From Nitratidesulfovibrio sp. (GTDB lineage Bacteria > Desulfobacterota > Desulfovibrionia > Desulfovibrionales > Desulfovibrionaceae), in NCBI RefSeq assembly GCF_040373385.1, contig NZ_JBDXXH010000008.1:62001-126000 (forward strand): a stretch of 64,000 nt of DNA, read 5' to 3'. Of this stretch, positions 26,352 to 37,144 are shown in pieces. Position numbers and translations under genes: made by a program. Below the pieces are notes generated by a model that ran no database searches, had not been told where the DNA came from, and saw nothing but the letters and a program-made list of their open reading frames with translations. Position 1 is the first letter of the stretch. Each line of letters starts with the position of its first letter.

Positions 26352-29300
26352 CTACCCGATCCAGTCGTCGTCTTCCTCGATGGGGGCAAAGCCCCGGCGC
26401 ATGGTATTTTCGGTCACGCAGCGCGGGTCCATGAACTGCAGCAGGTAGTCGGGGCCGCCGGTCTTGGAGCCGACGCCGGACATCTTGAACCCGCCGAAGG
26501 GCTGGCGTTCCACCATGGCCCCGGTGGAGCCGCGGTTCAGGTACAGGTTGCCCACCCGGAAGTCGCGGCGGGCCTTGGCCAGGTTTTCGGGGCTGCGCGA
26601 GAACACGCCGCCGGTCAGGGCAAAGCGGGTGCCGTTGGCGATGGCCAGCGCCTCGTCAAAGCTGCCCGCGCGCATCACGGCCAGCACCGGGCCGAAGATT
26701 TCTTCCTGTGCAATCCGATGATGCGGCTTGATGCCTTCCACGATGGTCAGCGGCACGTAGCAGCCCTCGGCCGGGATGTCGGTGCGCTTCACCAGCACCT
26801 TGCCTTCCTGCTCGGCCACCTTCACGTATTCCATGATGTTCTTTTGCAGGGATGCGTCGGCCACCGGGCCCATGTAGTTGGCCGGGTCTTCCGAAGGGCC
26901 GATCTTGATGGCCTGCGCCGCCTTGACGAGGCGCTCCACGAAGCGGTCGTAGATGGGGTCCAGCACGATGACCCGCGAGCAGGCCGAGCACTTCTGCCCC
27001 TGGAAGCCGAACGCGGAGTTCAGCACCTGCAACACGGCCTCGTCGAGGTCGGCGTCGTCGTCGATGATGATGGCGTTCTTGCCGCCCATTTCCGCGATGA
27101 CCCGCTTGCACTGCATCTGGCCGGGCTGCACCTTTGCCGCCTTTTCCTGAATGCGCAGGCCCACTTCCATGGAGCCGGTGAAGCAGATCATGCTTACCTG
27201 CGGGTGTTCCACAAGGTAGTCGCCCATGACCGAGCTGCGGCCCGGCACGTAGTTGAACACGCCCTCGGGCAGGCCCGCCTCGCGGAAGATTTCCGTAAGG
27301 TTGTACCCGATGCGAGAGGCAATGGACGACGGCTTGAAGATCACCGGGTTGCCGGTGACGATGGCGGCGGCGGCCATGCCGATGGCGATGGCGAAGGGGA
27401 AGTTCCACGGCGCGATGACCGCGGCGATGCCCTTCGGCTGGTAGAACAGGTGGTTCAGTTCGCCGGGGGCGCGGCCCATGCGGCGCGGCGTGCCCAGGCG
27501 CAGCATTTCGTGGGCGTAGTAGTCCAGGAAGTCGATGCCTTCGCCCACGTCATGGAAGGCCTGGTCCCACTGCTTGCCCACTTCCAGCACCTGCCAGGCG
27601 GACAGTTCAAACATGCGGCGGCGGGCGATGTCCGCCGCGCGGTGCAGGAACATGGCCCGGTCCGCCGGGGAGGTGTCGCGCCAGGCCGGGAAGGCCTTTT
27701 CGGCGGCTTCGATGGCGGCGTCCACTTCCGGCTTGCCGCCCTGGCAGACCCTGGCGATGACCTCCGCCGGGCTCGCCGGGTTGGTGGAGGCTATGGTGTC
27801 CTCCGTGGTCACGTCCTTGCCGCCGATGAACAGCGGAATCACGCCGCCAGCCTTGCCGCGCACTTCCGCGATGGCGTTCACGAAACCGGCGCGGTTGGCG
27901 GGCAGGGTCAGGTCCAGCATGCTTTCGTTGACGAACGGGGGCAGGCCGTCGAGCTGGGTCGATGGGGCCGGGCGGGGCGGCGGGGCGGCGGCCAGTTCAC
28001 GCTCCAGCGTGGCCTGCGGGTTTTCCAGCAGCCGTTCCAGCTCCGCGCCGTCCACGAAGCTCTGACGCAGGAAGGATTCGTTGGCGGTGTTTTCCAGCAG
28101 GCGGCGCACAAGGTAGGCCATGCCGGGAATCAGTTCGCCGTAGGGGCAGTACAGGCGCACGCGCCCGGCCACGTTCTTCAGCCCCTTTCGCACCGGCTCG
28201 GCCATGCCGTACAGCACCTGGAATTCGTAGCGGTGGGCGGGCACGTTCAGCGCGCGGGCCGTTTCCATCACCGTGGAAATGGTGCGCACGTTGTGCGAGG
28301 CGCAGGCGAAGTAGACGAGGTCGTTGTTTTCCAGAATGCGGCGGGCCAGCTTTTCGTAGCAGATGTCCGATTCCGGCTTGCGGGTCCACACGGGAATTTC
28401 CCAGCCGTTCTGCTTGGCCATCACCGTTTCGTAGTCCCAGTAGGCACCCTTCACCAGGCGGATGCCGAAGGGCAGCTTTTCGGCGCGGCCCCAGGCCAAA
28501 AGATCATCCAGATCGTGTTCGGTGCAGCGCAGGTAGGCCTGCAACACGATGGACAGGTGCGGGTAGTCGCGGAATTCCGGCATGGTGCGCAGCCGCTTGA
28601 ACAGTTCCAGCGTCATTTCGCGGTACTTCAGCTGCTCCATGTCGATGCACAGAAAGCCGCCCATCTCCACGGTCTTGCGGTAGATGGGCACCAGGCGCGA
28701 CAGGATGCCCTGCACGGACCCTTCCACGTCGCCGGGTTTGGCCTGCGAGTAGAGGGCGGAAGGCTTGATGGACACGTTCACCTTGGGGGTGTGGCCCCAG
28801 TCCCCCTCACTCAGGGACGCGCCGGGACCGGCAGTGGCCCCGGTGGAATCGGCCAGCGGCGCCCATCTGGCGTACTCTTTGGCGATGGCGTCCAGCACTT
28901 CCAGGTAGCCGTCGCGGTAGGCGTCGGCTTCTTCCTCGCTCACCGTGGCTTCGCCCAGAAGGTCCACAGTGAAGGCAAAGCCTTCCTTGCGCAGCTTGGC
29001 CAGCCCCTTGATGGCTTCCCTGGTGTTTTCGCCGATGATGAAGGTGCGGGCCATGCCTTCGATGTTGGACCGGATGAACTTGCCCATAAGCATGCCGGTG
29101 AAGGCCCCGCCGAAACCGGCGGCACCCGCGCCCCACTTGAGCACGGGGGGCACGTCCGCTCCGTCGGCGGAAAAGTATTCGCGGATGTGGCGGGTGAGCG
29201 CCTCGGAGGTGTTCAGGTAGGGCAAGACGTCCACGAAGCGGAACAGCTGGACCTTGAAGCCCTCGTTCTGCATGGCCCAGTCCATGACCTTGCCTGTCCA

Positions 29301-29396
29301 GAAGCCCTTGTTGAAAATGGACGGGGCCTCGCCGCTGATGCTCTTGAAGAATTCCTTGCCGCGCTCGACGATGCGGGCATCAAGATGCTGTTCCAT
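26352..29396 (-). CDS. putA: Bifunctional proline dehydrogenase / glutamate-semialdehyde dehydrogenase
   Basis: Oxidises proline to glutamate in two steps, passing electrons from FAD to the quinone pool and then reducing NAD+. The N-terminal half (to about 450) is the FAD barrel, with RLVKGAYWDYE and a YRYEFQVLYGMAE-like strand. The C-terminal half is an aldehyde dehydrogenase with APWNFPFAI, FTGSMEVGLRI, EMGGKNAIIIDDDADLDEA and the catalytic Cys in GQKCSACSRVI. At 1014 residues it is the short PutA type without the N-terminal DNA-binding domain of E. coli PutA. ATG 29396 has AGGAGG six bases upstream. It is a single-gene unit with a terminator. Confidence 0.95.
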   Translation of the reverse strand: MEQHLDARIVERGKEFFKSISGEAPSIFNKGFWTGKVMDWAMQNEGFKVQLFRFVDVLPYLNTSEALTRHIREYFSADGADVPPVLKWGAGAAGFGGAFTGMLMGKFIRSNIEGMARTFIIGENTREAIKGLAKLRKEGFAFTVDLLGEATVSEEEADAYRDGYLEVLDAIAKEYARWAPLADSTGATAGPGASLSEGDWGHTPKVNVSIKPSALYSQAKPGDVEGSVQGILSRLVPIYRKTVEMGGFLCIDMEQLKYREMTLELFKRLRTMPEFRDYPHLSIVLQAYLRCTEHDLDDLLAWGRAEKLPFGIRLVKGAYWDYETVMAKQNGWEIPVWTRKPESDICYEKLARRILENNDLVYFACASHNVRTISTVMETARALNVPAHRYEFQVLYGMAEPVRKGLKNVAGRVRLYCPYGELIPGMAYLVRRLLENTANESFLRQSFVDGAELERLLENPQATLERELAAAPPPRPAPSTQLDGLPPFVNESMLDLTLPANRAGFVNAIAEVRGKAGGVIPLFIGGKDVTTEDTIASTNPASPAEVIARVCQGGKPEVDAAIEAAEKAFPAWRDTSPADRAMFLHRAADIARRRMFELSAWQVLEVGKQWDQAFHDVGEGIDFLDYYAHEMLRLGTPRRMGRAPGELNHLFYQPKGIAAVIAPWNFPFAIAIGMAAAAIVTGNPVIFKPSSIASRIGYNLTEIFREAGLPEGVFNYVPGRSSVMGDYLVEHPQVSMICFTGSMEVGLRIQEKAAKVQPGQMQCKRVIAEMGGKNAIIIDDDADLDEAVLQVLNSAFGFQGQKCSACSRVIVLDPIYDRFVERLVKAAQAIKIGPSEDPANYMGPVADASLQKNIMEYVKVAEQEGKVLVKRTDIPAEGCYVPLTIVEGIKPHHRIAQEEIFGPVLAVMRAGSFDEALAIANGTRFALTGGVFSRSPENLAKARRDFRVGNLYLNRGSTGAMVERQPFGGFKMSGVGSKTGGPDYLLQFMDPRCVTENTMRRGFAPIEEDDDWIG

Positions 29397-29876
29397 GCGG
29401 TTCCTCCTGGGCGTCGCGCGGGTGTGGTCCCGGCGGGTGCGGTGTGGGTGCGGGTCGTGTGGTGTGGTGAAAAGGCTCCTGCGGTGTCGCGCGGCGGCAG
29501 GGCGGGCGGTCCGCTTTCTGCACCGTCGTGCGGCATGATTTTTCGATATTCGGAATGGTTGTAGGCGCTGGAATGCCAGAAATCAAGCCCGCGCCGGGTC
29601 GGAGTGGAGCGGTCGCTCTTGCGTCCAGACGGGCCGGGGCCTGGCGGGTAAGGGGAGCGGCATCCGGGGAAGGGACCGGGAGGGGAAGCGCGGAGTGGAC
29701 AGATGGGGCGGAGGGAGAGAAAGGGACAGGGCGGGCAAACCGGACAAAACGGAAAAGGGCCGCCCGTGTCGTGCGACGCGGGCGGCCCTCTGCTTCAGTC
29801 ATGTGGGGCGCGGAGGTTGGGAAGTCCTCTGTGAAGGCTGGTCGGTGCGCCCCCCGGCAATTCGCCCGGATTCAGG
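29397..29876. other. Region between putA and zraP
   Basis: About 480 bases holding the putA promoter region (an AT-richer patch at 29535-29580, with CTGG-catt-CCAG on the minus strand) and the zraP terminator at 29756-29789. I could not place a -35/-10 or -24/-12 pair with confidence. Confidence 0.45.
29753..29789 (-). terminator. Terminator of zraP
   Basis: AGGGCCGCCCG at 29756-29766 pairs with CGGGCGGCCCT at 29779-29789. On the minus strand the hairpin is followed by TTTTCC, about 90 bases past the zraP stop. Confidence 0.83.
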
Positions 29877-30404
29877 CTACTGGTTGGCCTGGGGCATCTG
29901 GCCGTCATGCATGGGGCCGTGGCCCATGCCCTGGCCGCCCATCATGCCGCCGCCATGGCCCATGCCACGGCCGCCCATCATGCCGCCGCCCATGCCCATG
30001 TGGCCCATGCGGCCGTAACCGGGGTTGACGCCCACTTCCTTTTCCAGGCGTTCGTCAAGGGCGGTGTATTCCTTGCGAATCTGGGTACGCAGGTCGGCCA
30101 GTTCGCCCGCCAGCTTGGAAATGGTTTCCGGCTTGGTGTTGGGGTTGGTGGACAGGGCGTTCAGTTCGGTGTGCTTGGCCCAGGCCTTGTCCTTCAGCGG
30201 CTGGATGCGGGCGTCCGCTTCCTTGTAGACGGCGTCGAACTTGGCCTGCTTTTCCGGGGTCAGGGCGTTGTACACCGCGCCCGTGGCGCAGCCGCCGCCC
30301 ATGCCCATGCCGCCCATGCGGGCGAAGGCGCTGTCGGTGATGCCGGTGATGGCGAGCAGGCCCGCGAGGGCGACGGTGCCGAGGACGAGATGCTTGGTCT
30401 TCAT
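29877..30404 (-). CDS. zraP: ZraP-like periplasmic metal-binding chaperone
   Basis: Periplasmic protein of 175 residues with a signal peptide (LVLGTVALAGLLAITGI, cleavage near AFA, residue 28). The helical core carries LTPEKQAKFDAVY near 48-60, the LTxxQ-type motif of the ZraP/CpxP/Spy family. Both ends are Met/Gly/His-rich; the tail has MGMGGGMMGGRGMGHGGG, which suits Zn or Cu binding. It diverges from zraS-zraR and has a near-perfect sigma-54 promoter at 30533-30549. In enterobacteria ZraP chaperones envelope proteins and represses ZraSR. Confidence 0.88.
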   Translation of the reverse strand: MKTKHLVLGTVALAGLLAITGITDSAFARMGGMGMGGGCATGAVYNALTPEKQAKFDAVYKEADARIQPLKDKAWAKHTELNALSTNPNTKPETISKLAGELADLRTQIRKEYTALDERLEKEVGVNPGYGRMGHMGMGGGMMGGRGMGHGGGMMGGQGMGHGPMHDGQMPQANQ

Positions 30405-30503
30405 GATGTGTGCTCCTGTACGGTTGGTTGATTCGTTACCGCCCCGTCTGGCGTCTTCGCTGCATCCTCGGTGGATGGCGCGGCCATGTACTGTGGTGCG
30501 GGG

Positions 30504-30520
30504 CTGGTGCGCTTGTTGCT
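30504..30520 (+). promoter_or_regulatory. Weaker sigma-54-like site facing zraSR
   Basis: CTGGTGCGCTTGTTGCT has GG (30506-30507), ten bases, then GC (30518-30519), reading toward zraS. It matches the sigma-54 consensus less well than the opposite-strand site and forms an inverted repeat with it. It could be the zraSR promoter with a leader of about 230 bases, or a ZraR binding half-site. Confidence 0.4.
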
Positions 30521-30532
30521 TGCCCCTGCATG

Positions 30533-30549
30533 AGCAACCGGCGTGCCAA
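30533..30549 (-). promoter_or_regulatory. Sigma-54 promoter of zraP
   Basis: On the minus strand TTGGCACGCCGGTTGCT matches the -24/-12 consensus exactly (TTGGCACG-N4-TTGCT), with GG-N10-GC spacing. Transcription would start near 30522 and run into zraP, giving a leader of about 118 bases. Confidence 0.88.
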
Positions 30550-30758
30550 ACGGCGGGATCATCTCACAACATACCGTAATTGAACATTAAAAATGCACGC
30601 GCAACGCGCCGCAACGCTGCCGGGCCTCTGCATGAAAACCATGCGCATGTATAAAAACTATACGCAGCCGCACGAGTGGCGTATGAAAATCGAACAGGTG
30701 AAGCGGTATCGACCAGCCCCGCCCCCGGCGGGCACCGCGCGCCGCAAGGAAGATTCCC

Positions 30759-33037
30759 ATGCCTACGAATAACGCGAACAGCGCGGGCAATATGGACGAC
30801 AGCAACGGCACGAGCGCGTCCCCGCATGCGACACGTCAGGGACAGCCGGGCCTGTTCGGGCGCGGCGCAAGTGGCGGGCGCTGGGGCAGTGGCGAAAACC
30901 TGCCCTCGCCATGGCTGATCATAGGGGCCACGGCTGTCCTGGCCCTGATGGTGGCCGTGCTTACCGCGCTGAACCACGACGGCGAGCAGGAGGCCATGCG
31001 GCGCATCCTGTCGGAAAAGGGGGCTTCGCTCATCCGGGCCTTCGAGGCGGGGGCGCGCACCGGTTTGCGTGGCCGCACCGGGGGCGAACTGCGCTTGCAG
31101 ATATTGCTGGAGGAAATGGCCGACCAGCCGGACATCCAGTTCATTGCCGTCACCGACAGGCAGGGCGTGGTGCTGGCTCACAGCGACCCGCAGTGGATTG
31201 GCCGCCCCCTGGCCGATCCGGCCACCATGGAAGCCCTGGCCGTGCCCCCGCCGCCCGCTCCTTTGGGGCGTGACGGGCGCGACGGAAGTCCGCAAAACCG
31301 CGACGAGGTGGGCTGGCGGCTGATGGAGGCGGGCGGTCAGCGGGCCTTTCTGGTGTACCGCACCTTCATTCCCCTGCGCCCCACGGCGCGCCATATGGGC
31401 ATGGGCGGGATGGGCGGCCACATGATGGGCCACCCCCCGCGCGATCCGGAGCACGGCAACATGATGATGGGCTCCATGCCCGGCTGGCTGCGCCGCGAGA
31501 TGGAGGCGGACATGCAGGCCGAGCGCGACGCCCCGCCCCCGGTGATCATCGTGGCGCTGGACACCGCACCCTTCGACGCCGCCCGCGCGGCGGACCACCG
31601 TCATACATTGATCATGCTGTCCATCCTGGCCCTGCTGGGCGGGGCCGGGGTGCTTTCGCTGCTGTGGGCGCGCCATGCGCGCGCCTCGCGGCGGCTGGTG
31701 CGGCAGGCCCAGTCCTTTGCCCTGCACGTGGTCACCAGCCTGCCCGACGGGTTGGTGGTGCTGGACGGCGCGGGCCGCGTGGCCACCTGCAACGCGGCGG
31801 CGCGCGATCTGCTGCGCCTGGGGGATGCGGTGCCCGCCGGGGCCGCGCCGGAAGCGGTGTTGCCCGCCCCGCTGGCGCAACTGGCCGCCCAACTGCATGG
31901 GGGGAAGCACGGCGAAACGCGCGGCGGTGAAGACGCCGGGGCCGATTCGGCTTCCAATGGCGGGCCCAATGTGACGCCAGATGCCCCCTCCGCTTTCGGG
32001 GCGGAAGTGACCCTGGACTGCCCCGTGGCGGGCGGCCCGCCCGTGCCCATGAGCGTGCGCGGGGTGCGCATAGCCGCCGGGGACAGGGAAGAGGCCGGTG
32101 TCATCCTGATCCTGCGCGACCTGCGCGAGGTGCGCCGCTTGCAAGACGAGGTGCGCCGCCGCGAAAAGCTCGCCGCCATCGGCAGCCTGGCCGCCGGGGT
32201 GGCCCACGAACTGCGCAACCCGCTCAGTTCCATCAAGGGCTATGCCACCTATTTCGGCAGCCGCTTTGCCGAGGGCAGCGAAGACCGCGAAGCCGCACGG
32301 GTGATGGTGCAGGAGGTGGAACGGCTGAACCGGGTCATCTCCGACCTCATCGGGCTGGCCCGGCCCTCGGACATCGCCCCCCACCCGGTGGACGCGGGAT
32401 TCCTGGTGCGCCACGTGCTGCGGCTGGTGCGGCAGGACGCCGCCCACCGGGGCGTGACCGTGCGGGTCGAGCCGCAGGACGACGCGCAGGACGGTGTGCC
32501 CGGCCCCCTGCCCCGGGTCATGCTGGACCCGGACCGCTTCTCGCAGGCACTGCTCAACGTGTTCCTGAACGCGCTGGAGGCCATGCCCCACGGCGGGGAA
32601 CTGGCCGTGCGCCTGTCCGCCGCGCCGGGCAACCGCATTGCGGTTTCGGTACGCGATACGGGCACCGGCATTGCGCCGGAGCATCTGGCCACCATCTTCG
32701 ACCCGTACTTCACCACCAAGAGCCAGGGCACGGGCCTGGGCCTTGCCATCGTGCACAAGATCGTTGAGGCCCACGGCGGCGAGGTGTCGCTGCGCTCCAC
32801 CCCTGGCCGGGGCACGGAGGTCACCTTCCTGCTGCCCGCGGAGCCGATGACGGGGCAGGAGGGAACGCAAGGTGGGGGGCGCCCCGGCGCGGAGGATGCC
32901 GATCCTGCTGCCGATCCTGCTGACGATCCGGCAGCCGCTTCCGCCGCCGTGCAGGATGCATCCCCTGCCGCTTCCGCAGCATTCACCGCTTCCGCCGATT
33001 CCGCACGATCCGGCAGTACCGCAAAGGATGACACGCC

Positions 33038-33041
<4 letters not shown>
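30759..33041 (+). CDS. zraS: ZraS-like membrane sensor histidine kinase
   Basis: Metal/envelope-stress sensor of 760 residues that phosphorylates ZraR. Membrane helices lie at about 50-70 and 283-304 around a periplasmic domain. That domain holds a Met/Gly/His-rich insert at 211-240 (RHMGMGGMGGHMMGHPP) much like the ZraP tail. A PAS-like domain follows (320-455), then HisKA with H483 in VAHELRNPLSSIKGYA, then HATPase with DTGTGIAP and GTGLGLAIV. The Ala/Asp/Ser-rich tail of about 60 residues is likely disordered. The ATG at 30759 has AAGGA eight bases upstream. It overlaps zraR by four bases. Confidence 0.88.
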
Positions 33042-34489
<1,448 letters not shown>

Positions 34490-34515
34490 CCGTCCGCAAC
34501 GCGGAAGCAACAGGA

Positions 34516-34563
34516 CGGGCGGAGCGCGGCACGGTGGGTGCCGGTTCCGCCCGCCGTATTTTC
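34516..34563 (+). terminator. Terminator of zraSR
   Basis: A two-part stem (CGGGCGGA at 34516-34523 with TCCGCCCG at 34546-34553; CGGCAC with GTGCCG inside) precedes ATTTTC. It lies about 25 bases past the zraR stop and before the convergent glycosyltransferase. Confidence 0.75.
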
Positions 34564-34609
34564 TGGGGGTGGGTGGGGGGCATCGCGGACGCCTTTATGG
34601 GGCTGTTCG

Positions 34610-35782
34610 CTACAATCCCGCGCGAGAGAATATCTCTCCCGCCCGCGCGGTGCCCATGCGGGCCACGAACAGTTCGCGCAGGGCGCGGATATCGGCGGCG
34701 CGAGGAATGATCCCCCGCGTGAAGGGGACCGCCCACGGTTCGCCGCGCATGAGCGCGCGCGCCCAGGCCCGTACCTCCGACTCGAAGAAGGCCGGGTTGT
34801 CGCGCACGATGCGCGCCTTGGCCCTGCCGTCGTCGATGCGGGCCGCATGCGAGTAGTTGGCGTCGTGGAAGACGTAGTGCAGCAACGGCTCTGCCACGCG
34901 CACCACGCCGAACCCGGCCATGGCTGCCTGTACCCAGAAATCCCAGTCCTCGTAAGCCGTTTCGGTACGGAAGCCCCGGCTGGCCAGCCACACCTCGCGC
35001 CGCATCAGCGAGGTGGTGGGGAACAGGTTCTGGGTGCGCAAAAGGTCCGGATGGAAGTCCGGCACCCGCACCACCCGCGAGCCGGTGGGCGATTCCTCGA
35101 TGTAGTCCACGCAGGCGATGTGCGGACGGGAGATGCCGGGAGCGGGCATGCCCGTGGGCAGGTCGCCGGGGGCAAGACCGCCTTCGACCCCGGCGGCGTG
35201 CAGCGCCGCATGGGCAAGGTCGCGCAGGGAGTGCATACCGGGGCTGGGGGCGGGGGTGTCGGATGTTTCGTCCGATGGCCTCGGTCCCGCTGCCGGAGCG
35301 GACGTGCCTGTTCCGCCAGCACCCTCCGCGCGTGCTGTCTCGCCAGCGTCGCCCGTCTCGCCGGTTTTGCCGGTTTCACCTGATGTGGCCCGCCCGTCTC
35401 GTTCTTTGCGTTCGGTCCGCTCGGCCTTTCCGTCGGGCTCTGTCAGGGCCGCGTGGGTGCGGCGCAGAAAGTCCGGGGCCAGGTAATCGTCCGGGTCGCA
35501 GAACAGCAGAAAGGGGCTGCGCGCCGCCTGTGCCCCGGCATTGCGCACCGGGCCCGGCTTGCCCACGCGCGGCAGGGCCAGCACGCGGAACGCCGCCCAC
35601 GGGCCATCGGCCTGCCAGCGGCGGGCGCGCTCGCGCGAATCGTCACTGCTGGCATCGTCCACGAAAACCACTTCCACCGCGTCGGGCGGAAAGGTCTGTG
35701 CGGCCAGCGTGCCGAAAAAGCGGTCGAGAAATCGGCCGTAGTTGTGGTTGGTCACCACCACGGATATGCGCGGCGCGTGCAT
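34610..35782 (-). CDS. Glycosyltransferase family 2
   Basis: Nucleotide-sugar-dependent glycosyltransferase of 390 residues with a GT-A fold. RISVVVTNHNYGRFL opens the domain, VVFVDDASSDDS holds the nucleotide-binding Asp, and FCDPDDYLAP carries the metal-binding motif near residue 93. A low-complexity Glu/Thr/Gly insert (about 120-190) splits the catalytic domain and is probably a surface loop. I chose ATG 35782, after a G-rich stretch, because the domain begins there; the frame is open to 35977. Substrate is unknown. Confidence 0.85.
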   Translation of the reverse strand: MHAPRISVVVTNHNYGRFLDRFFGTLAAQTFPPDAVEVVFVDDASSDDSRERARRWQADGPWAAFRVLALPRVGKPGPVRNAGAQAARSPFLLFCDPDDYLAPDFLRRTHAALTEPDGKAERTERKERDGRATSGETGKTGETGDAGETARAEGAGGTGTSAPAAGPRPSDETSDTPAPSPGMHSLRDLAHAALHAAGVEGGLAPGDLPTGMPAPGISRPHIACVDYIEESPTGSRVVRVPDFHPDLLRTQNLFPTTSLMRREVWLASRGFRTETAYEDWDFWVQAAMAGFGVVRVAEPLLHYVFHDANYSHAARIDDGRAKARIVRDNPAFFESEVRAWARALMRGEPWAVPFTRGIIPRAADIRALRELFVARMGTARAGEIFSRAGL

Positions 35783-35894
35783 GACGCTGCCCCCTGGGTT
35801 GCCCCGGTGTTCCCTTGTCGTTTGTCGTCGCCTTTCGAAAGGCGTGGCGCGCAGGGCGTCCGCTGGTCTTTTCGGTGCGCTGGCGCAAAGGTTT

Positions 35895-35925
35895 AGCGCC
35901 CCCGGCGTAAAAAACCGGGGGCGCT
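35895..35925 (-). terminator. Hairpin between LysE and glycosyltransferase genes
   Basis: AGCGCCCCCGG at 35895-35905 pairs with CCGGGGGCGCT at 35915-35925. The loop reads TTTTTTACG on the minus strand. No T tract follows the stem, so termination of lysE transcription is plausible but not certain. Confidence 0.5.
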
Positions 35926-36050
35926 GAAGGGGCGAGGACATTGAGGTCGGGGGCCGGGCCGGGGAAGGCCGGGGCAAGGTGGGCGGTGCCGCCGTGCCGC
36001 AAGGGATGGGGACGCCGTGCGCCGAACGGGTCAGCTGACAGGTCAGTGGA

Positions 36051-36100
36051 CGGTTCGGGCCGGTTCGGGCCGGTTCGGGACGGCTCAGGCCGGATCAGGG
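36051..36100. repeat. Decameric tandem repeat CGGTTCGGGC
   Basis: Five 10-bp units follow one another: two exact CGGTTCGGGC, then cggttcggga, cggctcaggc and cggatcaggg. The array lies just past the 3' end of the LysE gene. The 10-bp period matches one DNA turn. Confidence 0.8.
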
Positions 36101-36118
36101 GCCGGATCTGGGGACGGA

Positions 36119-36790
36119 TCAGCGGGTGGCGATGGCCGCGCCAGTGCCCACCATCACCGCACCGGCGCCGCGGTGCAGCAGCCGGGTGGCGCGCGGGGTG
36201 GACAGCATGCGCCGGGCGCGCGCGGCCATCACCGCGTAGCCGCCCAGCACACAACCCACCACGGCCACGGTGGTGGCCGCAACCAGCGCGGCGCCCGTGG
36301 CGTCCAGGGTGCGCAGGTCCACGAAGGTGGGCAGAAAGCCCACGTAGAACACGATGACCTTGGGGTTGCCCAGGGTGAGGGCCAGGCCCCCGCAGACGGT
36401 GCGCAGCAGGCGCAACGGTGTTGGCGTGGGCAGCGGCGCGATGCCGGTATGGCTTGTTGCGTCGTCGGACGCCGCCCCTTCGGGCACGGCCATGGGCCGG
36501 GCCGTGCCCGCGCCGCGCCACAGGCCGATGCCCAGCCAGATCAGGTAGGCCGCGCCGCCAAGGCGTACCACCAGGAACAGGTCGCCCATGCTTTCCGCAA
36601 GCACGGTCAGCCCGGCCATGGCCAGCAGCAGAAAGATCAGGTCGCCGCAGATGATGCCCGCCGTAAGGGCCAGCGCCGTGGGCAGGCCGCGCCCCAGCGC
36701 GGCGGACAGCACGGCGAACACGCCGGGACCGGGAGTGATGGCCAGGATGAACAGGGCAACGGCCAGGGCTGCAAGGGAATGGATGGTCAT
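36119..36790 (-). CDS. LysE/RhtB family amino-acid exporter
   Basis: Inner-membrane exporter of 223 residues with about six helices. The start MTIHSLAALAVALFILAITPGPGVFAVL is diagnostic, including the TPGP motif. GIICGDLIFLLLAMAGL and LTLGNPKVIVFYVGFLPTF also match the family. ATG 36790 has GGAG seven bases upstream; upstream in-frame codons have no site. It exports an amino acid or homoserine-lactone-like compound; which one cannot be told. Confidence 0.9.
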   Translation of the reverse strand: MTIHSLAALAVALFILAITPGPGVFAVLSAALGRGLPTALALTAGIICGDLIFLLLAMAGLTVLAESMGDLFLVVRLGGAAYLIWLGIGLWRGAGTARPMAVPEGAASDDATSHTGIAPLPTPTPLRLLRTVCGGLALTLGNPKVIVFYVGFLPTFVDLRTLDATGAALVAATTVAVVGCVLGGYAVMAARARRMLSTPRATRLLHRGAGAVMVGTGAAIATR

Positions 36791-37144
36791 GGAAGTCTCC
36801 GGGCAGGCCCCTGTGGAGAGGTAGCGGGGGGAGCCGTTGGGCCACAGGGCGGCGGGGCGAGGCCGCCCGGCGCATTTTTGCCAGACGCGTTTGTACATTT
36901 ATGGATGCACCGGGGTGGGCTGCCCCGCAGGGGCTGCGTGTGCCGCCGGATGCCCGTCCTGCATAGCCCCGCGCGGTACGCCAGGCAAGTGGTGTGCGGC
37001 GCGGCGGCCTGCCGACATCGCGTTGCCCCTCGACAAGGCAGGGTTCCTGCCGCTACGGTGCGCCTTGCCGTCCGACCGTTTCACGCTTTCGTGAACCGGT
37101 CCCGTTCCGCTCACGCTGTTGCGCGCACCCCGCGCGGAGACGCC
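36791..37144. other. Divergent region between lysE and the thioesterase gene
   Basis: About 350 bases holding both promoters. TTGTACATTTAT near 36891 is the only AT-rich patch and may be part of the lysE promoter. No small gene was identified. Confidence 0.35.

Noticed and set aside
26154..29564. Open frame of over 1100 codons on the plus strand opposite putA
   Set aside because: Mirror of the real gene caused by high GC at third positions; His/Gly/Ala-rich with no family features, while putA on the minus strand has all motifs and a ribosome binding site.
29535..29590. Sigma-54 promoter for putA
   Set aside because: The best candidate has nine, not ten, bases between GG and GC and lacks the TTGC block.
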